A stretch of 36,376 bases of DNA from NCBI GenBank assembly GCA_027066315.1, contig JAMONZ010000059.1, forward strand, positions 1-36,376. The letters are read 5' to 3'. The first letter of the stretch is position 1. Every line of letters starts with the position of its first letter. Shown here piece by piece: positions 7,852 through 16,353 of the stretch. The translations under genes were made by a program, and so were the position numbers. The notes beneath the pieces were generated by a model, which was not told where the DNA came from, ran no database searches, and was given only the letters and a program-made list of their open reading frames with translations. The stretch comes from Hyphomicrobiales bacterium. Its GTDB lineage: Bacteria; Pseudomonadota; Alphaproteobacteria; Rhizobiales; Devosiaceae.

Positions 7852-9204
7852 ATGACACTCACAAAATCAACATTAAACAATAGATTTGGTTATGGTATAC
7901 AGCCTAATATGACAAATATGTCGTCTGTTTCTAATGTTTTATCAGACCTTGCAAAGCCCGATTTTTTTCAAAAGCAATTTAACCGTCCATCATTCAAGCA
8001 GCGTTTAAACCTTTTCAATAAATTACAAAAAGCAAGAAAAGATGAGCAGCAAAATAAAACAGGCAGCATGCAAAGTGTTAAGGATATTCAAAAAATAATT
8101 CGCACTTGGGTTATCAAAGATGTGCATGCTTTTATCTCAAAAGCGGCTTTGTCTGAAAATGGCTTTAAAGAGCGTTTGGTAGCGTTTTGGAACGATCATT
8201 TCACCGTAAGTGGTAGAAATCAAGAATTAATGCTAGCCCATGGTGCATATATCGATGAAGCTATTAGGCCAAATATTGCGGGTAAATTTTCTGATATTCT
8301 AAAAGCCAGTGCAACCCACCCTGCAATGCTATTATATTTAGATCAACATAACTCAATTGGTCCTAATTCTATTGCAGGCAAAAAACAAAAACGAGGTCTA
8401 AATGAAAATCTTGCCCGTGAAATTTTAGAACTTCATACGCTTGGAGTTGGTGGTTCATACTCACAAAATGACGTGCGCCAATTCGCTGAGTTACTGACGG
8501 GTTTAACCATTGGCAAAGTTGGCTCTCAATTTAATCCTCGCTTTTCAGAGCCGGGTAAAAAAACTATCCTTGGTAATAGTTACGGCACGAATAAGCCAAA
8601 CCTCCAGCCAATATTAGATTTTCTTGATGATCTTAGTATCCATCAAGAAACCGCTCATCATATTGCAAAAAAATTAGCCATTCATTTTGTGTCTGAAAAT
8701 CCCTCAAAAATTTTGGTTAAAGCAATTCGAACCGCTTTTATTAAATCGGGTGGTGAGCTTATGGCATTATATGAGGCTATGCTTAATCACCCCGATAGTG
8801 CTATGCCATTGGGCGACAAAGTAAAATGGCCAATTCAATATGTTATATCATCAATCAGGGCATTAAACTTAAGCCAAGGGTTGAGCAAAGCCAGCGATAA
8901 AGAGCTTATAGATATTCATTCTGCAATGTTGAAAATGGGGCAAGATTTATTTCGCCCCTCTGGTCCAGATGGCTGGTCTGAGGCTGCAAGCTATTGGATA
9001 ACCCCGCCAAATCTTGCCGCACGGATAGAATGGGCAGGAGGTTTAGCAAATGAGCATGGGCAGGGAGTTGATCCACGCATTTTAATAAAACAAGTATTGG
9101 GGGATAGTGCATCTGAGCAGTTAATTTATGCGGTAGGTGATACTGAAAGTAAATGGGAGGGCGTTGCACTTCTGCTCATCTCTCCAGAGTTTAACAGGCA
9201 TTAA
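7852..9204 (+). CDS. DUF1800 domain protein
   Basis: A 450-residue member of the DUF1800 family, whose biochemical role is not established. The diagnostic stretch is NENLAREILELHTLGVGGSYSQNDVRQFAELLTG, near residues 182-215; WNDHFTVSG (about 121-129) and DGWSEAASYWITPPNLAAR (about 370-388) are further family landmarks. No convincing signal peptide is visible at this start. The start is ATG at 7852 behind GCGGGA. It is followed 16 bases later by a DUF1501 gene; these two families commonly occur as an adjacent pair, so they probably act together, perhaps in an exported complex. That role is inference. Confidence 0.85.
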   Translation: MTLTKSTLNNRFGYGIQPNMTNMSSVSNVLSDLAKPDFFQKQFNRPSFKQRLNLFNKLQKARKDEQQNKTGSMQSVKDIQKIIRTWVIKDVHAFISKAALSENGFKERLVAFWNDHFTVSGRNQELMLAHGAYIDEAIRPNIAGKFSDILKASATHPAMLLYLDQHNSIGPNSIAGKKQKRGLNENLAREILELHTLGVGGSYSQNDVRQFAELLTGLTIGKVGSQFNPRFSEPGKKTILGNSYGTNKPNLQPILDFLDDLSIHQETAHHIAKKLAIHFVSENPSKILVKAIRTAFIKSGGELMALYEAMLNHPDSAMPLGDKVKWPIQYVISSIRALNLSQGLSKASDKELIDIHSAMLKMGQDLFRPSGPDGWSEAASYWITPPNLAARIEWAGGLANEHGQGVDPRILIKQVLGDSASEQLIYAVGDTESKWEGVALLLISPEFNRH

Positions 9205-9219
9205 AGGTGAGGATAAAAA

Positions 9220-10395
9220 ATGATTACACGTCGCAAATTACTCAATAATTCCCTCATTCTTGGTTGCAGTGCCGCCGCAAGTCCATTCATCACGCCAATA
9301 TCTTTGCTAGCTGCCCCAACAGATAACCGCTTTGTGGTTATTGTTTTACGGGGTGGAATGGACGGGCTTGATGTTGTTCAACCAATTGGTGATAAAAATT
9401 TTTCTTCTCTTCGCAATAAAATAAAAACAGGCGAAGCAGCAGGGGCGCATGATCTAGATGGCTTTTTTGCCCTACACTCTGCGCTTGGCGATTTAATGCC
9501 ATTATATAAGGCTAACCAGCTTGCTTTTGCCCATGCTTTATCGACTCCATATCGTGATAAACGTTCTCATTTTGATGGGCAGGATTTTTTAGAAAATGGT
9601 GGTTTTGCAACAAATGGTGGCCTAACAAAACAGCGAGATGGTTGGCTTAACCGCTTGTTGTCTTTTATCCCCAACAGCTCAATTTCAACTGCCTTTTCTG
9701 TTGGTCGACAAAGATTAATGATTCTTGATGGTAAGCAACAAACTTCAAGCTGGTCGCCAGATAGTGATCTTGATCTTTCACCACAGGCGCAAATATTGCT
9801 TAAAAAACTATATGAAAATGATAAGTTATTTGCCTCTTCAGCTGATATTGCACTTGATTTATCAGGAAAAATGGACAGCTCAATGGGTGCAGGTCGTGCT
9901 GCAAAAGCAAAGGCACTGGCAGCTTTTGCGGCTGATAGATTAAATGAAGAAACTCGCATTGCTGCTTTTTCAATTGGCGGTTGGGATACGCATAGAAACC
10001 AAAGCGCAACCCTGCCACGAGCATTAAAAGAATTATCTGCTGCAATTTTAACCCTGAAAAATCGCCTTGGTGCAAATTGGGATAGAACCGCCATTTTAGC
10101 AATGACCGAATTTGGCCGAACTGTTAGAGAAAATGGCTCAGCTGGAACAGATCACGGAACGGGCGGTGCAATGTTAATGGCAGGCGGGGCGGTCGCTGGC
10201 GGTAAAATATATGGCGAATGGCCGGGCTTGGCGACAAGTGATCTATATGAAAATCGGGATTTAAACCCAACATCAGATGTTCGATCCTATGCCGCCTCTG
10301 CCATTGCTGATTTATTCTCTATCAAAAAATCAACCCTTGAAACAAGTATTTTCCCGCAACTTGATATGGGTGAAAAAAAGCGGATTATTTTATAA
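9220..10395 (+). CDS. DUF1501 domain protein, probably Tat-exported
   Basis: A 391-residue DUF1501 protein, a family related to alkaline-phosphatase/sulfatase-fold enzymes but largely uncharacterised. The N-terminus (TRRKLLNNS followed by a hydrophobic stretch to about residue 30, ending LLAAP) looks like a twin-arginine signal, suggesting folded export to the periplasm. Family motifs are VLRGGMDGLDVVQP (about 42-55), GWDTHRNQ (about 253-260) and MTEFGRTVRENGSAGTDHGTGG (about 294-315), the latter with the Asp-His cluster expected to bind metal. The preceding DUF1800 gene is its usual partner. Substrate unknown. Confidence 0.85.
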   Translation: MITRRKLLNNSLILGCSAAASPFITPISLLAAPTDNRFVVIVLRGGMDGLDVVQPIGDKNFSSLRNKIKTGEAAGAHDLDGFFALHSALGDLMPLYKANQLAFAHALSTPYRDKRSHFDGQDFLENGGFATNGGLTKQRDGWLNRLLSFIPNSSISTAFSVGRQRLMILDGKQQTSSWSPDSDLDLSPQAQILLKKLYENDKLFASSADIALDLSGKMDSSMGAGRAAKAKALAAFAADRLNEETRIAAFSIGGWDTHRNQSATLPRALKELSAAILTLKNRLGANWDRTAILAMTEFGRTVRENGSAGTDHGTGGAMLMAGGAVAGGKIYGEWPGLATSDLYENRDLNPTSDVRSYAASAIADLFSIKKSTLETSIFPQLDMGEKKRIIL

Positions 10396-10415
10396 GCCTT
10401 ATAATATCAAATGCC

Positions 10416-10444
10416 TTGACAATAATTGTTGGTGTGTTATTGTA
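10416..10444 (+). promoter_or_regulatory. Candidate promoter of the GntR/ABC operon
   Basis: A perfect TTGACA at 10416-10421 is followed after 16-17 bases by TATTGT/ATTGTA (10438-10444) as a weaker -10. It precedes the GntR start at 10473 by a short leader and overlaps the operator-like palindrome. Confidence 0.55.
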
Positions 10445-10458
10445 GTGCTACACTAGCA
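10435..10458. promoter_or_regulatory. Operator-like 24-bp interrupted palindrome
   Basis: The half-sites TGTTATTGTAG and CTACACTAGCA, separated by TG, match as inverted repeats at 9 of 11 positions, and the inner five are perfect. The site covers the -10 region and sits 15 bases upstream of the GntR gene. YtrA-type regulators usually repress their own operon from such a site, so autorepression is the likely role. Confidence 0.55.
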
Positions 10459-10472
10459 AGGTAGCGCACATA

Positions 10473-10829
10473 ATGATATGGAATGATAAACAGCCAATAT
10501 ATATTCAAATTAGACAAAGGATTATTGATTTAATTTTGTCTAATTCAGTAAAAGCTAACGAGGCTTTGCCATCGGTGCGTCAAATTTCAACTGACTTATC
10601 GGTTAATCCTCTTACTATCACAAAAGCCTATCAGTCTTTGGTCGAGCTTGGCATAATTGAAAAAAGGCGTGGGCTTGGCATGTTTTTGGCAAAAAATGCC
10701 CGTAAAGAATTACTTAAACTTGAGCAAGAAAAATTTATCAATCAAGAATGGCCACTTATTACCAAGCAAATCAAAATGCTTGAATTGAATATTGATGATC
10801 TCAAAGACAAAAAGATTAGAGAGAAATAA
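10473..10829 (+). CDS. GntR-family repressor, YtrA subfamily
   Basis: A 118-residue regulator with the GntR winged helix-turn-helix at residues 1-75 (QPIYIQIRQRIIDLILS, then EALPSVRQISTDLSVNPLTITKAYQSLVELG and KRRGLGMFLA). The C-terminal part is only about 40 residues and helical, too short for a FadR or HutC effector domain; this is the YtrA layout. YtrA-type genes usually precede ABC transporter genes, as here. The start is ATG at 10473. The next gene begins immediately after its stop. It probably represses this operon through the palindrome upstream; the inducer is unknown, though homologues in Gram-positives respond to cell-envelope antibiotics. Confidence 0.85.
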   Translation: MIWNDKQPIYIQIRQRIIDLILSNSVKANEALPSVRQISTDLSVNPLTITKAYQSLVELGIIEKRRGLGMFLAKNARKELLKLEQEKFINQEWPLITKQIKMLELNIDDLKDKKIREK

Positions 10830-10830
10830 A

Positions 10831-11715
10831 ATGCAATTAGAAGAGACAATTGTAAAAGTAAAAGGCTTGAGCAAAAAATTTGGCAATAAAGAAATATTGC
10901 ACTCAATTGATTTTAGCATTCCTAAGGGGCGAATTTATGGGTTGATTGGGCATAATGGGGCGGGCAAAACCACTGCAATAAATGCGCTTCTTGGTTTAAC
11001 TTCTTATCAAGGTAATGTGAGTGTGCTTGGGCTTGAGCCATTTAAAAACCGTGCAAAATTAATGCAAAATATTGCCTTTATTTCTGATGTTGCAAGCCTG
11101 CCTCGCTTTCTTAAGGTCAACCAAATATTAGATTTAATGGAAGATGTTCACCCTAAATTTAGCCGTGAAAAAGCTAAACAATTTTTGGCAGAGAGTGACA
11201 TTGTTGGAAATGTAAAAATTAAAAGTCTTTCAAAAGGCATGCTAGCACAACTTCATCTGGCTATTGTTATGGCAATTGATGCTAAACTTTTGGTGCTTGA
11301 CGAGCCAACACTTGGCTTGGATATTACCTTTCGCAAAAAATTCTATAAAAGACTAGTTGAAGACTATATGGACGAAAATCGCTCTATTCTCATCACTACT
11401 CACCAAGTTGACGAAATAGAATATTTACTTACTGATTTAATTTTTTTACGTGATGGAAAAATTGTCTTAGATGCAAATATGGACGAGATTGCAAATAAAT
11501 ATACTCAGGTTTTAGTTTCTCCTGATACGATAAAAAAAGCAAATACCAAGAACCCAATTTTTAAAACAACTCAAATGGGACAGAATATTATGATTTTTGA
11601 GGGTTTAAACATCGAGGAAGCTCAAAATTTAGGACAAATAAGCACCCCCTCTACCAGTGATTTATTTGTAGCATTGATGGAGAATAAGAGTTCAAATATA
11701 GGAGAAATTAAATGA
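10831..11715 (+). CDS. ABC transporter ATP-binding protein (YtrB-like)
   Basis: A 294-residue ABC ATPase. I use ATG at 10831, one base after the GntR stop and behind AGAGAGAA; an upstream in-frame ATG at 10792 would lie inside the regulator gene. Walker A is GHNGAGKTT (40-48), Walker B LLVLDEPTLGLD (153-164), and the signature is a degenerate LSKGM (133-137) rather than LSGGQ, as in many YtrB/BcrA-type exporters. The ~70-residue C-terminal extension is typical of ABC-2 drug or envelope-stress systems. It pairs with the permease that overlaps it. Confidence 0.88.
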   Translation: MQLEETIVKVKGLSKKFGNKEILHSIDFSIPKGRIYGLIGHNGAGKTTAINALLGLTSYQGNVSVLGLEPFKNRAKLMQNIAFISDVASLPRFLKVNQILDLMEDVHPKFSREKAKQFLAESDIVGNVKIKSLSKGMLAQLHLAIVMAIDAKLLVLDEPTLGLDITFRKKFYKRLVEDYMDENRSILITTHQVDEIEYLLTDLIFLRDGKIVLDANMDEIANKYTQVLVSPDTIKKANTKNPIFKTTQMGQNIMIFEGLNIEEAQNLGQISTPSTSDLFVALMENKSSNIGEIK

Positions 11716-12638
11716 GTAATTTCAACCTAAAAACAATCAAAGCTCTCTTAAAAAAAGAATTCATTGAACATAAAGTGGCATTTTTTAATGTCCCTGCAAT
11801 CATTATTAGCATTGTTACGATAACCATTATTTTTGGAATTTTGGTGAATGGAAATGAGTGGCGAGTAAAAACTAAATATATATCAAATATGGATATAAGT
11901 GGTTTTGATCTATTTAATACCATTTATGCTTTTTCAATTATGGGCTGGCTTGTCTTTTTGCTCTTGATGTTATTCTTTTATTTTGCGTCTAGTTTTAGCG
12001 CAGATAGAAAAGATAACGCACTTTTATTTTGGAAGTCATTGCCAATTTCAGACTTGCAAATTATGAGCGTAAAAACATTAGCTGGGTTAATAGTTTTCCC
12101 CCTCACTATTATGCTCTGGTCATTAGTTGCGGCTTTATTTACTTTTATTATTTTTTTGGTTTTAGGTGCTTTTCTTCCTGTAATGAGTGACATTGGATCA
12201 CAAACCAATTTTGTAACTTTATTAAATATACAAGGCTCAGCACTTGTTTTTATTGCCATAACATTATTGTGGTATTTACCCCTATTTGGTGCGGTTGGCT
12301 TGCTTGGAACATTTGTGCGAGGCTGGGCCGTGCCAGCTTTTATTTTATTACTTCTCTTGGGTAAAATTCTAGAATCTATATTTACTTTAAGTAATGGCGG
12401 ATATTTTAGTGATTTAATGAGTGAGCGATTTGGCGCACCTTTTGAAGCCATTTCCAATGTGTTTTCAAGCCCTAATTTTTCTACTAATGTCGATGCTGGT
12501 GGCTTTAGTTTTATAGGTAATTTTGTGCCAGCTTATATTGCGCAAATAAACTGGATTGGCATGGTTTCTGGCTGGCTAGTTGCCGCTATTTTTATATTCA
12601 TAGCAAGTGAATATCGCCGTCGTAGAATTCAGGCTTAA
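11712..12638 (+). CDS. ABC-2 type transporter permease
   Basis: A 308-residue membrane protein with about six predicted transmembrane segments (for example around 25-45, 75-100, 125-165, 180-215, 275-300). The cytoplasmic segment SFSADRKDNALLFWKSLPISDLQIMSVK is the ABC-2 permease motif region that contacts the ATPase. ATG at 11712 overlaps the ATPase stop (ATGA), so translation is coupled. Together with the ATPase and GntR regulator it forms a small regulated export system of unknown substrate. Confidence 0.85.
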   Translation: MSNFNLKTIKALLKKEFIEHKVAFFNVPAIIISIVTITIIFGILVNGNEWRVKTKYISNMDISGFDLFNTIYAFSIMGWLVFLLLMLFFYFASSFSADRKDNALLFWKSLPISDLQIMSVKTLAGLIVFPLTIMLWSLVAALFTFIIFLVLGAFLPVMSDIGSQTNFVTLLNIQGSALVFIAITLLWYLPLFGAVGLLGTFVRGWAVPAFILLLLLGKILESIFTLSNGGYFSDLMSERFGAPFEAISNVFSSPNFSTNVDAGGFSFIGNFVPAYIAQINWIGMVSGWLVAAIFIFIASEYRRRRIQA

Positions 12639-12708
12639 AGGGCAAAATCATAATATCAATAGTTTGGCATCTCAAAGATTTAGTATAGCTGAAAATTTAA
12701 GAGTTAAT

Positions 12709-13833
12709 TTATAGTTTTTTTAAAATAACATTACCAACAGAATAACCAGCGCCAAACGAGCAGATAATGCCTATTTCGCCTGCTTCTAAATCATCACTAT
12801 ATTGAGAAAAAGTGACGATTGAGCCTGCTGATGATGTATTGGCATATTCTTGTAAAATATTTGGCTGTTCTTTTTCGTTTGGAACTCGCCCCAAAACCTT
12901 GCGGCCAATCATATCATTCATTGATTTATTAGCCTGATGCAACCAAAGGCGAGAAAGATTGCTCACTTTTATATTATTATCATTTAAATGCTCTAAGATA
13001 AGATTTGAAACCATTGGCACAACGTCTTTAAAGACTTTTCGCCCATTTTGCATAAATTGCATATCCCGTAGATCTTCCATTCCATTAGGATAAGATCGAC
13101 GCAAAAAGCCTAGATTATTTCTAATATTGTTAGAAAATTCAGTGACGCATTTTGTGGCGATAATCTCAAATTGATTTGAGCTATCTGCTGTTTCACTATC
13201 TTCAATCACCATGGCAGTGCCAACATCACCAAAGATAAAATGACAATCACGATCTCGCCATTCAACATGGCCAGAGCATATCTCAGGGTTCACCATTAAA
13301 ACAGTTTTTGCTGAACCTGATTTAATCATATCTGCCGCCATTTGCAGACCAAAAGTAGCACTAGAGCAAGCAATATTCATATCAAAAGCAAAACCTTTAA
13401 CACCAAGTGCTTTTTGCACTTCAACCGCAATAGCAGGGTAAGCCCGCTCGAAATTTGATGCCGCAACAATTACGCAATCAATATCTTTTGCGTCTTTACC
13501 AGCTTTTTCAAGCGCAATTTTTGCCGCCTTTACTCCCATTTCAGCCATGAGGGAAAGCTCATCATCGCTTCGTTTGTTAAAAATAGGATACATTATTTCT
13601 GGATCAATTATACCAGATTTATTCATCACATGCCGATTTTCAATGCCAGATGCTTTAACAATAAACTCTTCAGATGAATAAGGAATTGGCTCACGCTCCC
13701 CCGAGGCAATTTCTTTAGCAAATTTCTTATTTTGCAAGTCGGCATATTCATTAAATGCTTTCACTAATTCTTGGTTGCTAATTACTTCCTTTGGAGTAAA
13801 AACGCCGCTTCCACTAATCACCACTTTTGACAT
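12709..13833 (-). CDS. Beta-ketoacyl-ACP synthase III family protein
   Basis: A 374-residue thiolase-fold enzyme with the KAS III catalytic triad visible: Cys156 in NIACSSATFG, His299 in LWLHQANKSMN and Asn332 in YANTSSAGS. It is longer than typical FabH (about 320) because of an N-terminal insertion around residues 27-60, which places it in the FabH-like group that includes Pseudomonas PA3286 (an enzyme that feeds medium-chain acyl-CoA into fatty acid synthesis) rather than with housekeeping FabH. That substrate is inference by family. Ribosome-binding site AAGGA precedes the ATG. It lies 26 bases downstream of the phosphofructokinase gene on the same strand, so the two are probably one transcript. 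Confidence 0.85.
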   Translation of the reverse strand: MSKVVISGSGVFTPKEVISNQELVKAFNEYADLQNKKFAKEIASGEREPIPYSSEEFIVKASGIENRHVMNKSGIIDPEIMYPIFNKRSDDELSLMAEMGVKAAKIALEKAGKDAKDIDCVIVAASNFERAYPAIAVEVQKALGVKGFAFDMNIACSSATFGLQMAADMIKSGSAKTVLMVNPEICSGHVEWRDRDCHFIFGDVGTAMVIEDSETADSSNQFEIIATKCVTEFSNNIRNNLGFLRRSYPNGMEDLRDMQFMQNGRKVFKDVVPMVSNLILEHLNDNNIKVSNLSRLWLHQANKSMNDMIGRKVLGRVPNEKEQPNILQEYANTSSAGSIVTFSQYSDDLEAGEIGIICSFGAGYSVGNVILKKL

Positions 13834-13859
13834 TTTATAATCCTTTAATCTTTAAAAAT

Positions 13860-15116
13860 TTAAATCAAAAATTCTTTGAGCTGCTTTGCAAGCAATTGAT
13901 TTTTTAGCGTAACATAATCTGGCAATCCGTTTATATATGGCGGATAATCCTCACCCATAATTAACGGCAATAAATATTGGCGGCAGCTTGGCGTAATATT
14001 AAACCCATCACTCGAGATAAATTCTTTTGGCATCATTTTTTCAACATTTGCAACTTTGCTAAGATCTGCTTTGCCAATCTTCCATTTGTATGGATTATTT
14101 GAAACCCGATCAATAATAGTCATAATTGAACTCTCGCCATCAAGTGCCATTTCAACAGCCGCCTTGCCCACAGCATAGGCCTGTTCAACATCGGTTTTTG
14201 AGGCAATGTGGCGAGCCGAGCGTTGTAAATAATCCGCAACCGCCCAGTGAAATTTATAGCCTAAAGCCTCTTTCACCATGCCTGCAACAACGGGTGCTGC
14301 GCCGCCAAGCTGGGCATGTCCAAAGGCATCTCTTGTGCCTTGTTCAGCCAAGAATTTGCCATCTTCCCATTGCGCACCTTCTGAAACAATGATTGTGCAA
14401 TAACCATGTGATTTTACTTTTTCATCAACAAGTGCCAAGAATTTTTTTTGATTAAAATCAACTTCTGGGAATAAAATTACAACCGGAATGTCGTTTTTTT
14501 CATCTGCCGCAAGCGCACCTGCCGCCGCAATCCATCCAGCATGCCGCCCCATAACTTCTAAAATAAAAACTTTGGTTGAGGTTTTTGCCATTGAGGCAAC
14601 GTCAAATGATGCCTCACGAGCTGAAAGTGCAACATATTTTGCAACCGAGCCAAAGCCAGGGCAGTTATCGGTTATTGGTAAATCATTATCCACAGTTTTA
14701 GGAATATGAATTGCCTGCACAGGAAAACCAAGATTTCTAGAAATTTGCGAAACCTTATAGCAAGTATCAGCACTATCGCCGCCACCATTATAGAAAAAAT
14801 AGCCAATATTGTGAGCCTTAAAAACTTCAATCAGCCTTTCATATTCACGCCTATTTTCGTCAATGCCTTTTAGTTTAAAGCGGCATGAGCCAAACGCTCC
14901 AGATGGAGTATGACGAAGAGCTGCAATATCGTTATCGCTTTCTAGTGAAGTATCAATTAAATCCTCTTGCAGCGCACCAATAATGCCGTTCTTGCCCGCA
15001 AAAACATTACCAATCTTATCATTATGCTTGCGAGCAGTTTCAATCACGCCACAAGCAGAGGCATTAATAACAGAAGTAACGCCGCCAGATTGTGCATAAA
15101 AAGCATTTTTCACCAT
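13860..15116 (-). CDS. pfp: 6-phosphofructokinase, pyrophosphate-dependent type
   Basis: A 418-residue phosphofructokinase. The phosphoryl-donor motif is GGGDS (111-115), with Asp where ATP enzymes have the second Gly of GGDGS, and the next motif is PKTVDND (139-145), with Lys140 where ATP enzymes have Gly. Both substitutions mark PPi-dependent enzymes. MGRHAGW (189-195) is the fructose-6-phosphate binding motif. It should catalyse the reversible PPi + F6P to F1,6BP step, and related enzymes also use sedoheptulose phosphates. The start is ATG 15116 behind AGGGAAA. It is divergent from gapdh and fba, so the local genes cover upper glycolysis/gluconeogenesis. Confidence 0.88.
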   Translation of the reverse strand: MVKNAFYAQSGGVTSVINASACGVIETARKHNDKIGNVFAGKNGIIGALQEDLIDTSLESDNDIAALRHTPSGAFGSCRFKLKGIDENRREYERLIEVFKAHNIGYFFYNGGGDSADTCYKVSQISRNLGFPVQAIHIPKTVDNDLPITDNCPGFGSVAKYVALSAREASFDVASMAKTSTKVFILEVMGRHAGWIAAAGALAADEKNDIPVVILFPEVDFNQKKFLALVDEKVKSHGYCTIIVSEGAQWEDGKFLAEQGTRDAFGHAQLGGAAPVVAGMVKEALGYKFHWAVADYLQRSARHIASKTDVEQAYAVGKAAVEMALDGESSIMTIIDRVSNNPYKWKIGKADLSKVANVEKMMPKEFISSDGFNITPSCRQYLLPLIMGEDYPPYINGLPDYVTLKNQLLAKQLKEFLI

Positions 15117-15320
15117 ATTAAAAAATTTCCCTAAAAAGCGTGTTTCAACTAAACTATCTTAAACAGTTAAAACCCATTTTGGCTAAACTCTCAACATTAA
15201 TGAGTAGTTTTTGTGTTTTTTCTTTTTTTTTGAAAAACTGGTGCTAGACGTGAGGCAAAAAGACACATAAATAGGACAGTTGTTTTTTTAAAGTGAATTA
15301 TTCCCTGAAAGGAAAATATT

Positions 15321-16328
15321 ATGGCAATCCGTGTAGCAATCAATGGTTTTGGGCGTATTGGGCGTTTGGTTTTACGCTCTTATATGGAAGCAGGTCGTAA
15401 AGATCTCGATTTTGTAGCAATTAACGATCTTGGCTCAACAAAAGACAATGCTCATCTGTTAAAATATGACAGTGTGCATGGCCGCTATCCGGGTGAAATT
15501 TCAGCGACTGATGATAGTATCACAGTTGATGGAGATACAATGAAAGTCCTCTCAGAGCGTGATCCATCAAAATTGCCTTGGAAAGAATTAGATATTGATA
15601 TTGTGCTAGAATGCACAGGTATTTTTTCAGCAAAAGAAAAAGCAATGGTGCATATTAATGCAGGTGCAAAACGTGTGCTTGTTTCTGCTCCATCAAATGG
15701 AGCAGATAATACAATTGTCTATGGTGTTAATGATGACACGCTTAAAAGCGATCAAATAATTGTTTCAAACGCTTCTTGTACAACCAATTGCCTAGCTCCT
15801 GTTGCTTCTGTGTTAAATGAAAATGTTGGTCTTGTGCAAGGCTTTATGACTACAATTCATGCATATACTGGCGATCAAAACACGGTTGATACTTTGCACA
15901 ATGACTTATTTCGTGCTCGTGCGGCGGCGGTTAATATGATCCCAACCTCAACAGGCGCAGCAAAAGCGGTTGGCCTTGTTTTGCCAGAATTAGCAGGTAA
16001 GTTAGATGGTGTATCTATTCGTGTGCCAACTCCCAATGTTTCGCTTATTGATCTTACATTTAATGCAAAACGAGCAACTTCAGTTGAAGAGATTAATCAG
16101 TTGATGAAAACTGCAAGTGAAGGCAAGTTAAAAGGTATTCTTGGATATAATGATGAAAAGCTAGTTTCATCTGACTATAATCACTCGAGCCTAAGCTCAA
16201 CATTTGATTCAACTGGCACAAAAGTTATTGATGACACATTTGTTCGAGTTGTTGCTTGGTATGATAACGAATGGGGTTTTTCAAATCGCATGAGCGATAC
16301 TGCAATTAAAATTGGCAACCTTATTTAA
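15321..16328 (+). CDS. gap: Glyceraldehyde-3-phosphate dehydrogenase, type I
   Basis: A 335-residue GAPDH with NAD-binding motif GFGRIGR (9-15), catalytic Cys153 in SNASCTTNCLAP and His180 in MTTIHAYTGDQ, and the C-terminal WYDNEWGFSNRM. ND at 35-36 is consistent with NAD preference, but cofactor choice is not settled by eye. AAAGGA precedes the ATG. It is followed at 25 bases by fba and then rpe, in one likely operon that serves glycolysis/gluconeogenesis and the pentose-phosphate link. Confidence 0.95.
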   Translation: MAIRVAINGFGRIGRLVLRSYMEAGRKDLDFVAINDLGSTKDNAHLLKYDSVHGRYPGEISATDDSITVDGDTMKVLSERDPSKLPWKELDIDIVLECTGIFSAKEKAMVHINAGAKRVLVSAPSNGADNTIVYGVNDDTLKSDQIIVSNASCTTNCLAPVASVLNENVGLVQGFMTTIHAYTGDQNTVDTLHNDLFRARAAAVNMIPTSTGAAKAVGLVLPELAGKLDGVSIRVPTPNVSLIDLTFNAKRATSVEEINQLMKTASEGKLKGILGYNDEKLVSSDYNHSSLSSTFDSTGTKVIDDTFVRVVAWYDNEWGFSNRMSDTAIKIGNLI

Positions 16329-16353
16329 TATTTAAAAAAGTTAGGATTTAACC

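Noticed and set aside
9567-10094. 175-codon minus-strand frame within the DUF1501 gene
   Set aside because: Shadow of the sense gene; no start context and no family features.
11978-12457. 159-codon minus-strand frame within the ABC-2 permease gene
   Set aside because: Antisense of a membrane protein gene; rich in Lys, Asn and Ser as such shadows are, with no motif.
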